Assembly (NCBI GenBank): GCA_937911965.1
Contig: CALDPL010000384.1
Location: 1 to 9,279 of the forward strand
DNA from: an uncultured Allomuricauda sp.
GTDB lineage: Bacteria > Bacteroidota > Bacteroidia > Flavobacteriales > Flavobacteriaceae
Length of the DNA: 9,279 nt
Direction of reading: 5' to 3'
The translations under genes and the position numbers were made by a program. This document shows, in pieces, positions 1 to 5,421 of this stretch (its first letter is position 1; the number at the start of each line of letters is the position of its first letter). Under the pieces are notes generated by a model that ran no database searches, was not told the DNA's origin, and worked only from the letters and a program-made list of their open reading frames with translations.

Positions 1-500
1 ATTCCAGTTACGTCTTTCAAAGCATTTTCCGTTAACTCTATTAGCATACAATTTTCATCAGGAACATCAAATGGCAATTTTATTCCATATTTTTTTGTCA
101 TTTCGTAACCAAATTTTGGATAATATTTTTCGTGCCCGAGCAATACAATGGATCGATATCCCAAATCCCTTGCTTTTTTATGGGCCTCTTGTATCAGGAT
201 GCCTCCTATTCCTTTGTCCTGGTATTCCGGGAGCACGGAAACCGGGGCAAGGGCCAATGAATCATATTCGTCCGGTCCGTTCTTTATTTTCAGTTTGGTG
301 AGCAAAATATGCCCAACTATTGTATTGTCGATTTCAGCCACTATTGACAGTTCAGGTACAAATGCGGTCGATTTTCTCAGCCTTTGGACCAGGAAATGCT
401 CTAGATGATCGCTAAATTCCAATTTTTCAAATGCTTTCTCGATCAAGCCAAACACGGCATGGTGGTCCGACTCATTCTCTTGTCGTATAATGATTTCCAT
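1..500 (-). CDS. GNAT family N-acetyltransferase (YhbS-like), 3' end cut by window edge
   Basis: The minus strand is open from the window edge to an ATG at 500, giving 166 visible residues. The protein opens with MEIIIRQE and a helix ending in IEKAFE, typical of the YhbS-type branch of the GNAT fold (COG3153). The acetyl-CoA pyrophosphate loop is seen as Q94-D-K-G97-I-G99, following the strand LAPVSVLPEY. It is followed by helix IQEAHKKARDLGY, then VLLGHEKYYPKFGYE, a block characteristic of this subfamily. The family is about 165-170 residues, so probably only a handful of C-terminal residues lie outside the window. An in-frame ATG at 536 would add 12 residues. I prefer 500 because homologues begin at this point and the extra codons are A-rich like a leader. 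GNAT enzymes of this type acetylate an amine on a small molecule or protein; the substrate here cannot be told. It lies downstream of the VOC gene on the same strand, 163 bases away, so co-transcription is uncertain. Confidence 0.88.
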   Translation of the reverse strand, partial: MEIIIRQENESDHHAVFGLIEKAFEKLEFSDHLEHFLVQRLRKSTAFVPELSIVAEIDNTIVGHILLTKLKIKNGPDEYDSLALAPVSVLPEYQDKGIGGILIQEAHKKARDLGYRSIVLLGHEKYYPKFGYEMTKKYGIKLPFDVPDENCMLIELTENALKDVTG

Positions 501-663
501 CAATTCGGAATTCTTTGTTATGTTTATTTTTTCCATGGGTAATGCCAAGATTTGGTGATTCCGGTTCAACATTGACCTGGCCATCCTTCGATTGCACGCC
601 ACCCTCCCCTTTGGATTGGGGGTCGATTCTCATTTCCTAGGTCAGTGTCCATTGGCATCGGTA

Positions 664-1128
664 CTATTTAGTGGTCTTGCCGCCCATGGCGGTAAACACA
701 CTGTCAACGGGTTCCCAAAGCTCGATCTTGTTTCCTTCCGCGTCCATGTTGTGTACAAATTTCCCATAGTCATAGGTTTCAATGCTGTCAAGAATGGTCA
801 CACCGCTCTTTTTGAATTTGCTCACTAGACCTTCAATGTTCTGGACCCGATAGTTTATCATGAATTCCTTTTTTGAAGGGGAAAAATATTCGCTGCCCTG
901 TTTGAAAGGGCTCCACTGCAAATAATTTATCTCATCCGGTCTGTTGGCATTTCTAAATTCAAAACTTGAGCCCCATTGGTTCACCTCCAGTCCCAAATGT
1001 TTTGAATACCATTCCTTTAACTTTTCAGGGTTTTCGGAGAAAAAGAAAATTCCCCCAATTCCAGTTACTTTGGGTGTTGTATCCTTTTGCGAAAGTGATT
1101 CGTCCCCCTGTTCTTTTTGTTCAGCCAT
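664..1128 (-). CDS. VOC family protein (glyoxalase/bleomycin-resistance fold)
   Basis: The ORF encodes 154 residues with an ATG start and TAG stop. After a polar, charged extension of about 19 residues comes one vicinal-oxygen-chelate domain. The first beta-alpha unit is VTGIGGIFFFSENPEKLKEW with YSKHLGLEV. The middle strand region contains the NYLQWSPF block, and the second half runs from FMINYRVQNIEGL through KKSGVTILDS to NKIELWEP. Glu136 in IELWEP matches the usual metal-ligand glutamate, but the first strand has Gly-Gly where many VOC enzymes have a histidine ligand, so metal binding is doubtful. Members of this flavobacterial subgroup are generally annotated only as VOC or glyoxalase-like. 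No substrate can be assigned; methylglyoxal detoxification would be a guess. It has no signal peptide and is cytoplasmic. The 274 bases upstream hold no clear promoter. Confidence 0.88.
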   Translation of the reverse strand: MAEQKEQGDESLSQKDTTPKVTGIGGIFFFSENPEKLKEWYSKHLGLEVNQWGSSFEFRNANRPDEINYLQWSPFKQGSEYFSPSKKEFMINYRVQNIEGLVSKFKKSGVTILDSIETYDYGKFVHNMDAEGNKIELWEPVDSVFTAMGGKTTK

Positions 1129-1402
1129 GTTTTTCTATTTTGAGGTTAGGTCGTAAAATCTTTTAATCGGTTGAGAGCCCACCATAGGTGATTTATTAAA
1201 TATTTGTGTCCTCCGAATTTTTCACAAAAGGATGGAGCTTGGCCCCAGATAGTGTTTCCAACATTTGGAATGATTTTTTAATCGATGTTCCCCTATGCTG
1301 GGGTTGGCGGTTTCCCTTTCCGGAAAAATCCAAATGTACTCCAAGAGTGGCTTGTCCTTTTGATGGTACGTGGATTGTCGTTCCCCTGTTGTCCGATTTT
1401 GT

Positions 1403-1954
1403 TCAACCGGCATTATCGTAGGCGCTTTTAATCCAATTCATGACTTCGTTGTCAATTTCGCCAATGCCGGAAATTTTAATTTTATGGGAGCACATTGAAT
1501 TCGGTTTTTCCGTTTCCAATTTCCCGGTCGGTTCCTGTCCTTTCAGGTTGATGCCAATTTCAAATCTAGTTTTGGTCGCGGGTTGCAATGTGGCGAACTG
1601 TTTCTTTCTGCGCAGGCTCACATAGGCTTTTTTGGGTGCAATTTCAATGTCGTTTCCAAATGCCCGAATGTCCGCAATAAGTTTGTCATAGATTGCTTTA
1701 AGGTTTTCTTTCCCCTTGTATTGAACCTCAATCATATCATCGGCGTTCTCAGCTGAACCGTCACCAGGGCCTTTTGACTTATGTGCAACCAGGTTGGCAT
1801 AACCGTGGGTAAGTCCATGGTTGTCCTTGAGAAACTTGATGATTTCTCCGTGGTTGGCGAAATTTTCTTTTTTGACAATGGCTATCCATTGTTCCAAGGT
1901 TTTACCTGTATTCTTGTACAGGTTTTCAATCATTGTTCGGGTCGCGTTGTCCAT
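1403..1954 (-). CDS. DUF4287 and DUF5655 domain-containing protein
   Basis: The protein is 183 residues from an ATG at 1954 to a TGA stop. Residues about 1-50 form a DUF4287 domain (MIENLYKNTGKTLEQWIAIV, then HGEIIKFLKDNHGLTHGYAN). Residues about 75-180 form a DUF5655 domain, recognised by the IEIAPKKAYVSLRRKKQFA core, the TKTRFEIGINLKG strand pair and the closing EVMNWIKSAYDNAG helix. This domain order is common in Bacteroidota; neither domain has an established biochemical role that I know of. It is soluble and probably cytoplasmic. The frame stays open upstream to a TTG at 2059 that overlaps the stop of the NTF2-like gene, which would add 35 residues. Those residues (rich in His, Arg, Asn, Gly) look non-coding, and the family begins near MDNATRTMIENLY, so 1954 is preferred. 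The upstream sequence GCAAATAGAAACGAT is A-rich, as is usual for Bacteroidota starts. It is probably co-transcribed with the NTF2-like gene 101 bases upstream. Confidence 0.88.
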   Translation of the reverse strand: MDNATRTMIENLYKNTGKTLEQWIAIVKKENFANHGEIIKFLKDNHGLTHGYANLVAHKSKGPGDGSAENADDMIEVQYKGKENLKAIYDKLIADIRAFGNDIEIAPKKAYVSLRRKKQFATLQPATKTRFEIGINLKGQEPTGKLETEKPNSMCSHKIKISGIGEIDNEVMNWIKSAYDNAG

Positions 1955-2055
1955 ATCGTTTCTATTTGCAAGATCGTCCGTAAAACGGCCGCCATTGTGT
2001 GTTCCTCGTTTATTTTTTTGGACGGGGCCATGTCGATGCCGGCAGTGGACCGGGT

Positions 2056-2433
2056 TCAAAGTTCAATAAGGTAGGTCCGAATCGATTTTAAGAGCGTTCC
2101 TTTGAAACCCTTGAACACATACACCTTGGAAAAGGCGAATTCCAAATCATCTTCTGTAACCACACTTCCAGTTGCGGAAGCTTCGTTTCCATGGGTTATA
2201 ATGGTGTCGATGACAAGTTTTTTCACATCCCACAATGGGCTTTCCACTATTCCCTTTTCAAAATCTTCCTTATTGGAAATCACCTGCTTTCCGACCAATT
2301 CCCATTGGATCGTATCCATGGCGTTGTTTGCCACAAAGTTCAAGTCTCCATTGGCAATTGCAATGTGAAATTGTTTTAGAAATTCCTTTCTTGGGGCATT
2401 CCCACAATCCGTTTCCACTGTGATCTTTGCCAT
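2056..2433 (-). CDS. Nuclear transport factor 2 (NTF2/SnoaL-like) family protein
   Basis: The protein has 125 residues, an ATG start at 2433 and a TGA stop. It is a single cone-shaped alpha+beta domain of the SnoaL/NTF2 type. The N-terminal helix CGNAPRKEFLKQFHIAIANGD leads into FVANNAMDTIQWELVGKQVI, where the aspartate-to-tryptophan strand is the family hallmark. A helical link (FEKGIVES) and the curved sheet VKKLVIDTIITHGNEAS, FAFSKVYVFKG and LLKSIRTYLIEL follow. Families with this fold include ketosteroid isomerases, cyclases, dehydratases and non-enzymatic ligand binders. The sequence alone does not say which applies, and catalytic residues cannot be assigned with confidence. No signal peptide is present. 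It is the first gene of a likely two-gene unit with the DUF4287-DUF5655 gene downstream. The leader just before the ATG is AT-rich, but I could not find a full TTTG/TAnnTTTG promoter pair. Confidence 0.85.
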   Translation of the reverse strand: MAKITVETDCGNAPRKEFLKQFHIAIANGDLNFVANNAMDTIQWELVGKQVISNKEDFEKGIVESPLWDVKKLVIDTIITHGNEASATGSVVTEDDLEFAFSKVYVFKGFKGTLLKSIRTYLIEL

Positions 2434-2644
2434 ATTTTCTCAATTTAATACGTTTCCAAGGAAATTTAAATGTCAGCCTTTTATTCTTTTGATTTCCCTT
2501 TAATGCGCTGGTCATGTGAACTTGAAGGGTCGATATGTTCTTCCGAATATGTAAATACGGTTTGAAAAGACGGACATAGATTTTAATTCTGCATCGTGCA
2601 AGGGGTGGAAAGCGAATAGGAGGGAAACCTGAAAGACAAACGGT

Positions 2645-2671
2645 AAAAAACGTGAACCCGTTTCCGGGTCC
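2645..2671 (-). terminator. Rho-independent terminator after the membrane-protein gene
   Basis: Read on the minus strand, GGACCCG pairs with CGGGTTC (seven pairs, one of them G-U) around a GAAA tetraloop. ACG and six consecutive T follow. It begins 22 bases after the stop codon at 2693 and is oriented to end transcription of that gene. GNRA loop, GC stem and T-run together make this a convincing intrinsic terminator. Confidence 0.8.
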
Positions 2672-2692
2672 TTATCCACTTGCCAAGCCTTT

Positions 2693-3307
2693 TCATTCTT
2701 TCAGCTCCTCCAAGGCCTTATCCAGCTCAGTTACCAAATGGCGCTCATTGTTCAAAAAATCGTTGGTCAGCATTTCCAATATTCCCACAACATCCAATAC
2801 TGTGGTTTGAGCATCCATCGAGATGACCTTTTGGGTGAGCATGTTTCCAAATTCAGAATAGTTGTTCAACTGTCGATAAACCGATGAGATTTGCTTTACG
2901 TCATTAATATCCATACTGTGAAATACTCCTCCGATTTTGGCACTTTCAAATGCCACATCCTCTATTTTAAAAATTCCCAATCCGTTCCAACCGGGAATTT
3001 GCTCCTGTCGAAATCTGTTGTTGGTAAAATAGGAAGAAAAAACAATTTCTTCCGGAAGATTGGTTCTCAGGCTGTCAAAGCCCTTTTTAAGTTTTTCGTG
3101 ATATTGAACGGCATACGCCATGTTTTGTCTGTTCGTTTCCAATTCGGCAATTATGAATGCCCTTGAGTTAAATGTATTCTCTTTGACTTTGTTTTTGGCT
3201 TTACCCTCACTGACCATTATTCCCAGAAAAACTCCAAAAGCCACTATTAGGAGTTCAACCAAATACTTACCAATAGACTTCTTAATTCCTTGTCCCATTC
3301 TACTCAT
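2693..3307 (-). CDS. Single-pass inner-membrane protein of unknown function (DUF6090-like organisation)
   Basis: The protein is 204 residues from an ATG at 3307 to a TGA stop; a second ATG lies three codons in. A short basic N terminus (MGQGIKKSIGK) is followed by one hydrophobic helix at about residues 15-33 (YLVELLIVAFGVFLGIMVS). The remaining ~170 residues are soluble and mostly helical, and by the positive-inside rule would lie in the periplasm. The pattern K-Y-hydrophobic-E-hydrophobic-V-x-F-G-V-hydrophobic-G followed by a long helical domain resembles Bacteroidota proteins annotated as DUF6090 or hypothetical, but I cannot confirm membership. Conserved-looking points are ELETNRQNM after the membrane helix and FESAKIGGVFHSMD in the middle. 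It lies downstream of the lipoprotein gene on the same strand, 129 bases away, and ends at a strong terminator. The two may form one transcript and work together in the envelope. Confidence 0.8.
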   Translation of the reverse strand: MSRMGQGIKKSIGKYLVELLIVAFGVFLGIMVSEGKAKNKVKENTFNSRAFIIAELETNRQNMAYAVQYHEKLKKGFDSLRTNLPEEIVFSSYFTNNRFRQEQIPGWNGLGIFKIEDVAFESAKIGGVFHSMDINDVKQISSVYRQLNNYSEFGNMLTQKVISMDAQTTVLDVVGILEMLTNDFLNNERHLVTELDKALEELKE

Positions 3308-3436
3308 GGATTCAAAAATGGATTTGTTTTATAATGACCGGCAATTCTCGGGCATTGGACTGCTTTGGAAAAAAGGATACGGTTCCCTTTTGGTTTGCCC
3401 GCAGCCTACTTTATATCGGCGCTGGGGACAGCAATT

Positions 3437-3817
3437 TTAATCCAATCTTTCAAATGTCAGAGAATCGCCCAAAATCGAACCGTAAAAATTTCCGATCTTC
3501 AAGCTGTTGCCCATTATTTCGAAATAATAATCATTAAAGTTCGAATCACTGGACAACATCCACTTTAACGATATTCTTTTTTCAACAAGTTTGTATTGGT
3601 AGGGGCCGGATTTATATTTGGGCGACCCATCCGTGGTTTCTTTCCCCCTGTTCAAATTCATGATCTCCATATGGTCCAGGGATTCAAAGGACAATGTATC
3701 CATACCGATTTCCGTTTCGATCCATTTTCCTTTTAATTGGGATGAACACAAAACCCCCGGGTTGTCTTTGGAACAGGCAAAAGGGACAAGTAAGAACAAA
3801 ATAAGTCCGTATTTCAT
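3437..3817 (-). CDS. Small putative lipoprotein, lipocalin-like, unknown function
   Basis: From the ATG at 3817 the protein has 126 residues. It opens MKYGLILFLLVPFACSKDN: a lysine, a hydrophobic stretch and a cysteine at residue 16 followed by Ser-Lys-Asp, typical of Bacteroidota lipoproteins. The -3 position is Pro rather than Leu, so the lipobox is imperfect. The mature part starts with LKGKWIETE and then alternates short predicted beta strands (DTLSFESL, YQYKLVEKRISLKWML, DYYFEIM, LKIGNFYG, LTFERLD), like small lipocalin-like lipoproteins. No specific family is recognised. An in-frame ATG at 3895 has an excellent A-rich context and would add 26 residues including another hydrophobic stretch (SIALFMLPFW), burying the lipoprotein signal at residue 42. 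I prefer 3817 for that reason, but the longer form cannot be excluded. The downstream membrane-protein gene on the same strand may be co-transcribed. Confidence 0.7.
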   Translation of the reverse strand: MKYGLILFLLVPFACSKDNPGVLCSSQLKGKWIETEIGMDTLSFESLDHMEIMNLNRGKETTDGSPKYKSGPYQYKLVEKRISLKWMLSSDSNFNDYYFEIMGNSLKIGNFYGSILGDSLTFERLD

Positions 3818-4013
3818 GGTTTTAACAGTAACCTTTCCCCAAAACGGGAGCATGAACAACGCGATTGACCTAAGATAACCGAATATTTTTTTCATTTGAA
3901 ATTTTGAAAAAAATTAATTTTCGTCGAGAGATTTCATCGGTGTTTTCCCATTCAAAACAATTATGGGCTATCGTTCTTAAAATTGATTCCTGATTTTCCA
4001 TTGTTGACAGGGC

Positions 4014-4151
4014 TTAGGCCATTACGGACTTTGAATTGGAGTGGACCCTGGGTTCCTGAATATATTGGCCAAAAGTGCCGTTCTCCATGAAATGGGTGGC
4101 AATCCAGGGTTCCGCCCTATGGGCCATGGGAAGCGATTTGACGAATTTCAT
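4014..4151 (-). CDS. Candidate 45-residue small protein downstream of ssb
   Basis: A minus-strand ATG at 4151 opens a 45-codon frame ending in TAA at 4014-4016. The product starts MKFVKSLPMAHRAEPWIATH and later reads FMENGTFGQYIQEPRV. Its base and codon choice (many GCC, GTC, CCC, AGG, TCC; about two thirds of third positions are G or C) resembles the genuine genes nearby and contrasts with the AT-rich bases just downstream. That is the main evidence that it is coding. It lacks a clear hydrophobic segment or signal peptide, and I recognise no family. It begins 26 bases beyond the hairpin that follows ssb, on the same strand, so it could be expressed by read-through or from its own start. It could also be a remnant of a larger gene or chance. 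Confidence 0.35.
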   Translation of the reverse strand: MKFVKSLPMAHRAEPWIATHFMENGTFGQYIQEPRVHSNSKSVMA

Positions 4152-4176
4152 TGACTGATCTGGTGGAGTGAAAAGT

Positions 4177-4231
4177 CCAAAGGGGCGGAGCAAAAAGCTA
4201 TCTCAATCCAGCTTTTTGCCCGCCCCCTTGG
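4177..4231 (-). terminator. Large hairpin downstream of ssb, probable terminator
   Basis: The arms at 4177-4199 and 4210-4231 are nearly perfect inverted repeats: CCAAAGGGGCGGAGCAAAAAGCT against CCAAGGGGGCGGGCAAAAAGCT once reverse-complemented. The loop is 10 bases, ATCTCAATCC. The A5/T5 runs sit inside the top of the stem, a form common for Bacteroidota terminators. It lies 20 bases after the ssb stop. On the minus strand the stem is followed only by ACTTTTCACTCC, not a strong T-run, so it may act as a 3'-end stabiliser or partial terminator rather than a full stop. Confidence 0.6.
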
Positions 4232-4250
4232 CACACCCTGACCCATGCGA

Positions 4251-4580
4251 TCAGTTCAACATCAAAAGCTCATTGCATTTGATTTCGGTGATATAGCGTT
4301 TCTCCCCTTCGGCATTCTCGTAGGAACGGTTGACCAATTTTCCCTCGATCATGACCGCTTTGCCCTTGGTCAGGTAATTTTCGACGATTTCCGCGGTCTT
4401 GCCCCAGGCCACAATATTGTGCCATTGGGTGTCCGTTACTTTTTCGCCTTCCGCATTCTTGTAGTTCTCGTTGGTGGCCAGGGAGAATTTGGCCAGCTTG
4501 CTGCCATTTTCCGTGTTGATGATTTCAGGGTCGCCCCCCAGGTTTCCAATCAACTGTACTTTGTTTCTAAGTGCGTTCAT
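4251..4580 (-). CDS. ssb: Single-stranded DNA-binding protein, short tail-less form
   Basis: The protein is 109 residues (ATG at 4580, TGA stop) and consists of one OB-fold. It begins MNALRNKVQLIGNLGGDPE with the family GN-x-GxDPE block, then LAKFSLATNENY. The DTQWHNIVAWGKTAEIVENYL block has Trp53 and Trp59 at positions matching the DNA-stacking aromatics of E. coli SSB. The YLTKGKAVMIEGKL strand pair and the EGEKRYITEIKC strand complete the fold. SSB coats single-stranded DNA during replication, repair and recombination. Typical SSB proteins have a Gly/Pro/Gln-rich linker and an acidic tip (DDDIPF-like) that recruits partners. This one ends directly after the fold at ELLMLN, so it cannot use that docking route. 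Short paralogues like this are found in Bacteroidota alongside a full-length SSB, which is likely encoded elsewhere. It is divergent from the acetyltransferase gene and is followed by a large hairpin. Confidence 0.95.
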   Translation of the reverse strand: MNALRNKVQLIGNLGGDPEIINTENGSKLAKFSLATNENYKNAEGEKVTDTQWHNIVAWGKTAEIVENYLTKGKAVMIEGKLVNRSYENAEGEKRYITEIKCNELLMLN

Positions 4581-4810
4581 AATGTAATAATTTAAGTGTT
4601 GAACAGTTAATGCAATCGAACCACCTTGGTCCGACAGAACGAACTTAGAGTAGGGAGAAAAAGGAAATTGGTCTTAAAACATTTGCTTTCGTTTGTAAAC
4701 GTATGTAAGTATTTATAATCATTTAAACATTGGCACCCCTGCTGTTTCCCTATGGATTCACATGTCCTGTTTGGGATGAAAAAACTATTTTTGAACTCAA
4801 ATCACATCCT
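4581..4810. other. Divergent intergenic region between ssb and the GNAT gene
   Basis: This 230-base, AT-rich region must carry the start signals of both flanking genes. Visible elements are a 12-base palindrome CGTTTGTAAACG (4690-4701), possibly a regulator site, and TATTTTTG at 4786-4793, which fits the Bacteroidota -7 consensus TAnnTTTG. The latter lies only 17 bases before the plus-strand ATG and has no TTTG at the right distance upstream (the nearest is 12 bases away). I could not identify a complete promoter on either strand. A TTG at 4730 is in frame with the downstream gene but looks like leader. Confidence 0.4.
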
Positions 4811-5413
4811 ATGGAACCTTGGCTATCGGCCATCAAACTGGAAGGGGAACGGGTCAAATTGCTGCCCCTTCAAAAGTCCCATAAAGTGGATCTCGCCTTT
4901 GCCGCCTCCGATGGGAACCTCTGGAAACTCTGGTATACCTCCGTGCCCACTCCCGCGGCCATGGATTCCTATCTGGATACGGCCCTTGCCGAGAGGGAGG
5001 CAGGAGTATCCCTTCCCTTTGCCGTGATCGATAAACAAACCGATACCTTGGTGGGCTGTACCCGTTACATGAATGTGGAGGCCGCCCACAAAAGGTTGGA
5101 GATCGGGTCCACTTGGTATGCCAAAAGGGTACAGCGGACCGGCCTGAACACCGAATGCAAATACCTGTTGCTCAAACACGCCTTTGAGACCCTGGGCTGT
5201 ATTGCCGTGGAGTTTCGGACCCACTTCCACAATCGTCCGTCCCGTGAGGCCATCCTTCGTCTGGGGGCCAAACAGGATGGCATTCTAAGAAACCATAGGA
5301 TCGATTCCCACGGGAATCTTAGGGATACCGTGGTCTTTTCGATTCTCGATTCTGAGTGGAGGACGGTTCGCAGCGGTCTGGAATTTCGGTTGGGACTGGG
5401 AAGTTTCCGTTGA
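4811..5413 (+). CDS. GNAT family N-acetyltransferase (RimJ/RimL-like)
   Basis: From the ATG at 4811 the protein has 200 residues and ends at TGA 5411-5413. It belongs to the COG1670 (RimJ/RimL) branch of GNAT. The opening LEGERVKLLPLQKSHKVDLAF is the usual first strand and helix. SLPFAVIDKQTDTLVGCTRY is the central hairpin, and LEIGSTWYAKRVQRTGLNTECKYLLLKHAFE is the acetyl-CoA-binding strand-loop-helix. THFHNRPSREAILRLGAKQDGILRNH is the typical C-terminal signature, in which Asn-x-x-Ser and Gly-Ala help close the active site. Some relatives acetylate ribosomal protein N termini, others small amines; the substrate here is unknown. The frame is open back to a TTG at 4730, but the added residues have no family counterpart. 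The gene runs into the convergent glycerate kinase gene with just 8 bases between stops and no visible terminator. Confidence 0.92.
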   Translation: MEPWLSAIKLEGERVKLLPLQKSHKVDLAFAASDGNLWKLWYTSVPTPAAMDSYLDTALAEREAGVSLPFAVIDKQTDTLVGCTRYMNVEAAHKRLEIGSTWYAKRVQRTGLNTECKYLLLKHAFETLGCIAVEFRTHFHNRPSREAILRLGAKQDGILRNHRIDSHGNLRDTVVFSILDSEWRTVRSGLEFRLGLGSFR

Positions 5414-5421
5414 GCTTCTGT

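Larger units (their letters stand above)
3818..4250. other. 433-base stretch between lipoprotein and ssb with no established gene
   Basis: The part next to the lipoprotein gene (about 3896-4010) is AT-rich and looks like an untranslated or promoter region, though I found no complete TTTG-N19-TAnnTTTG match in it. It also contains the possible 26-codon N-terminal extension of the lipoprotein (3818-3895). The rest holds the candidate small ORF at 4014-4151 and the large hairpin at 4177-4231, both described separately. Confidence 0.6.

Noticed and set aside
1256..1270. Perfect dyad TTCCAACATTTGGAA followed by TGATTTTTT on the plus strand, resembling a terminator
   Set aside because: No plus-strand gene precedes it, the stem is only six mostly A-T pairs, and on the minus strand no T-run follows.
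1222..1413. 63-codon minus-strand ORF overlapping the end of the DUF4287-DUF5655 gene
   Set aside because: It has an ATG, but the product is random-looking (Trp, His, Pro and Ser scattered, no fold pattern), overlaps a real gene by 11 bases and matches no family.
2543..2560. Imperfect 18-base palindrome CCGAATATGTAAATACGG upstream of the NTF2-like gene
   Set aside because: Only 12 of 18 positions are symmetric and it is about 110 bases from the start codon; too weak to call an operator.
4245..4595. 116-codon plus-strand ORF opposite ssb
   Set aside because: Antisense shadow of a clear SSB; no independent family evidence.
4786..4793. TATTTTTG as a -7 promoter element for the GNAT gene
   Set aside because: It fits the consensus, but no TTTG lies about 19 bases upstream (the nearest is 12) and the leader would be only about 11 bases.
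4730..4810. 27-residue N-terminal extension of the GNAT protein from a TTG start
   Set aside because: The added residues have no family counterpart, and the ATG at 4811 sits just before the conserved first strand.
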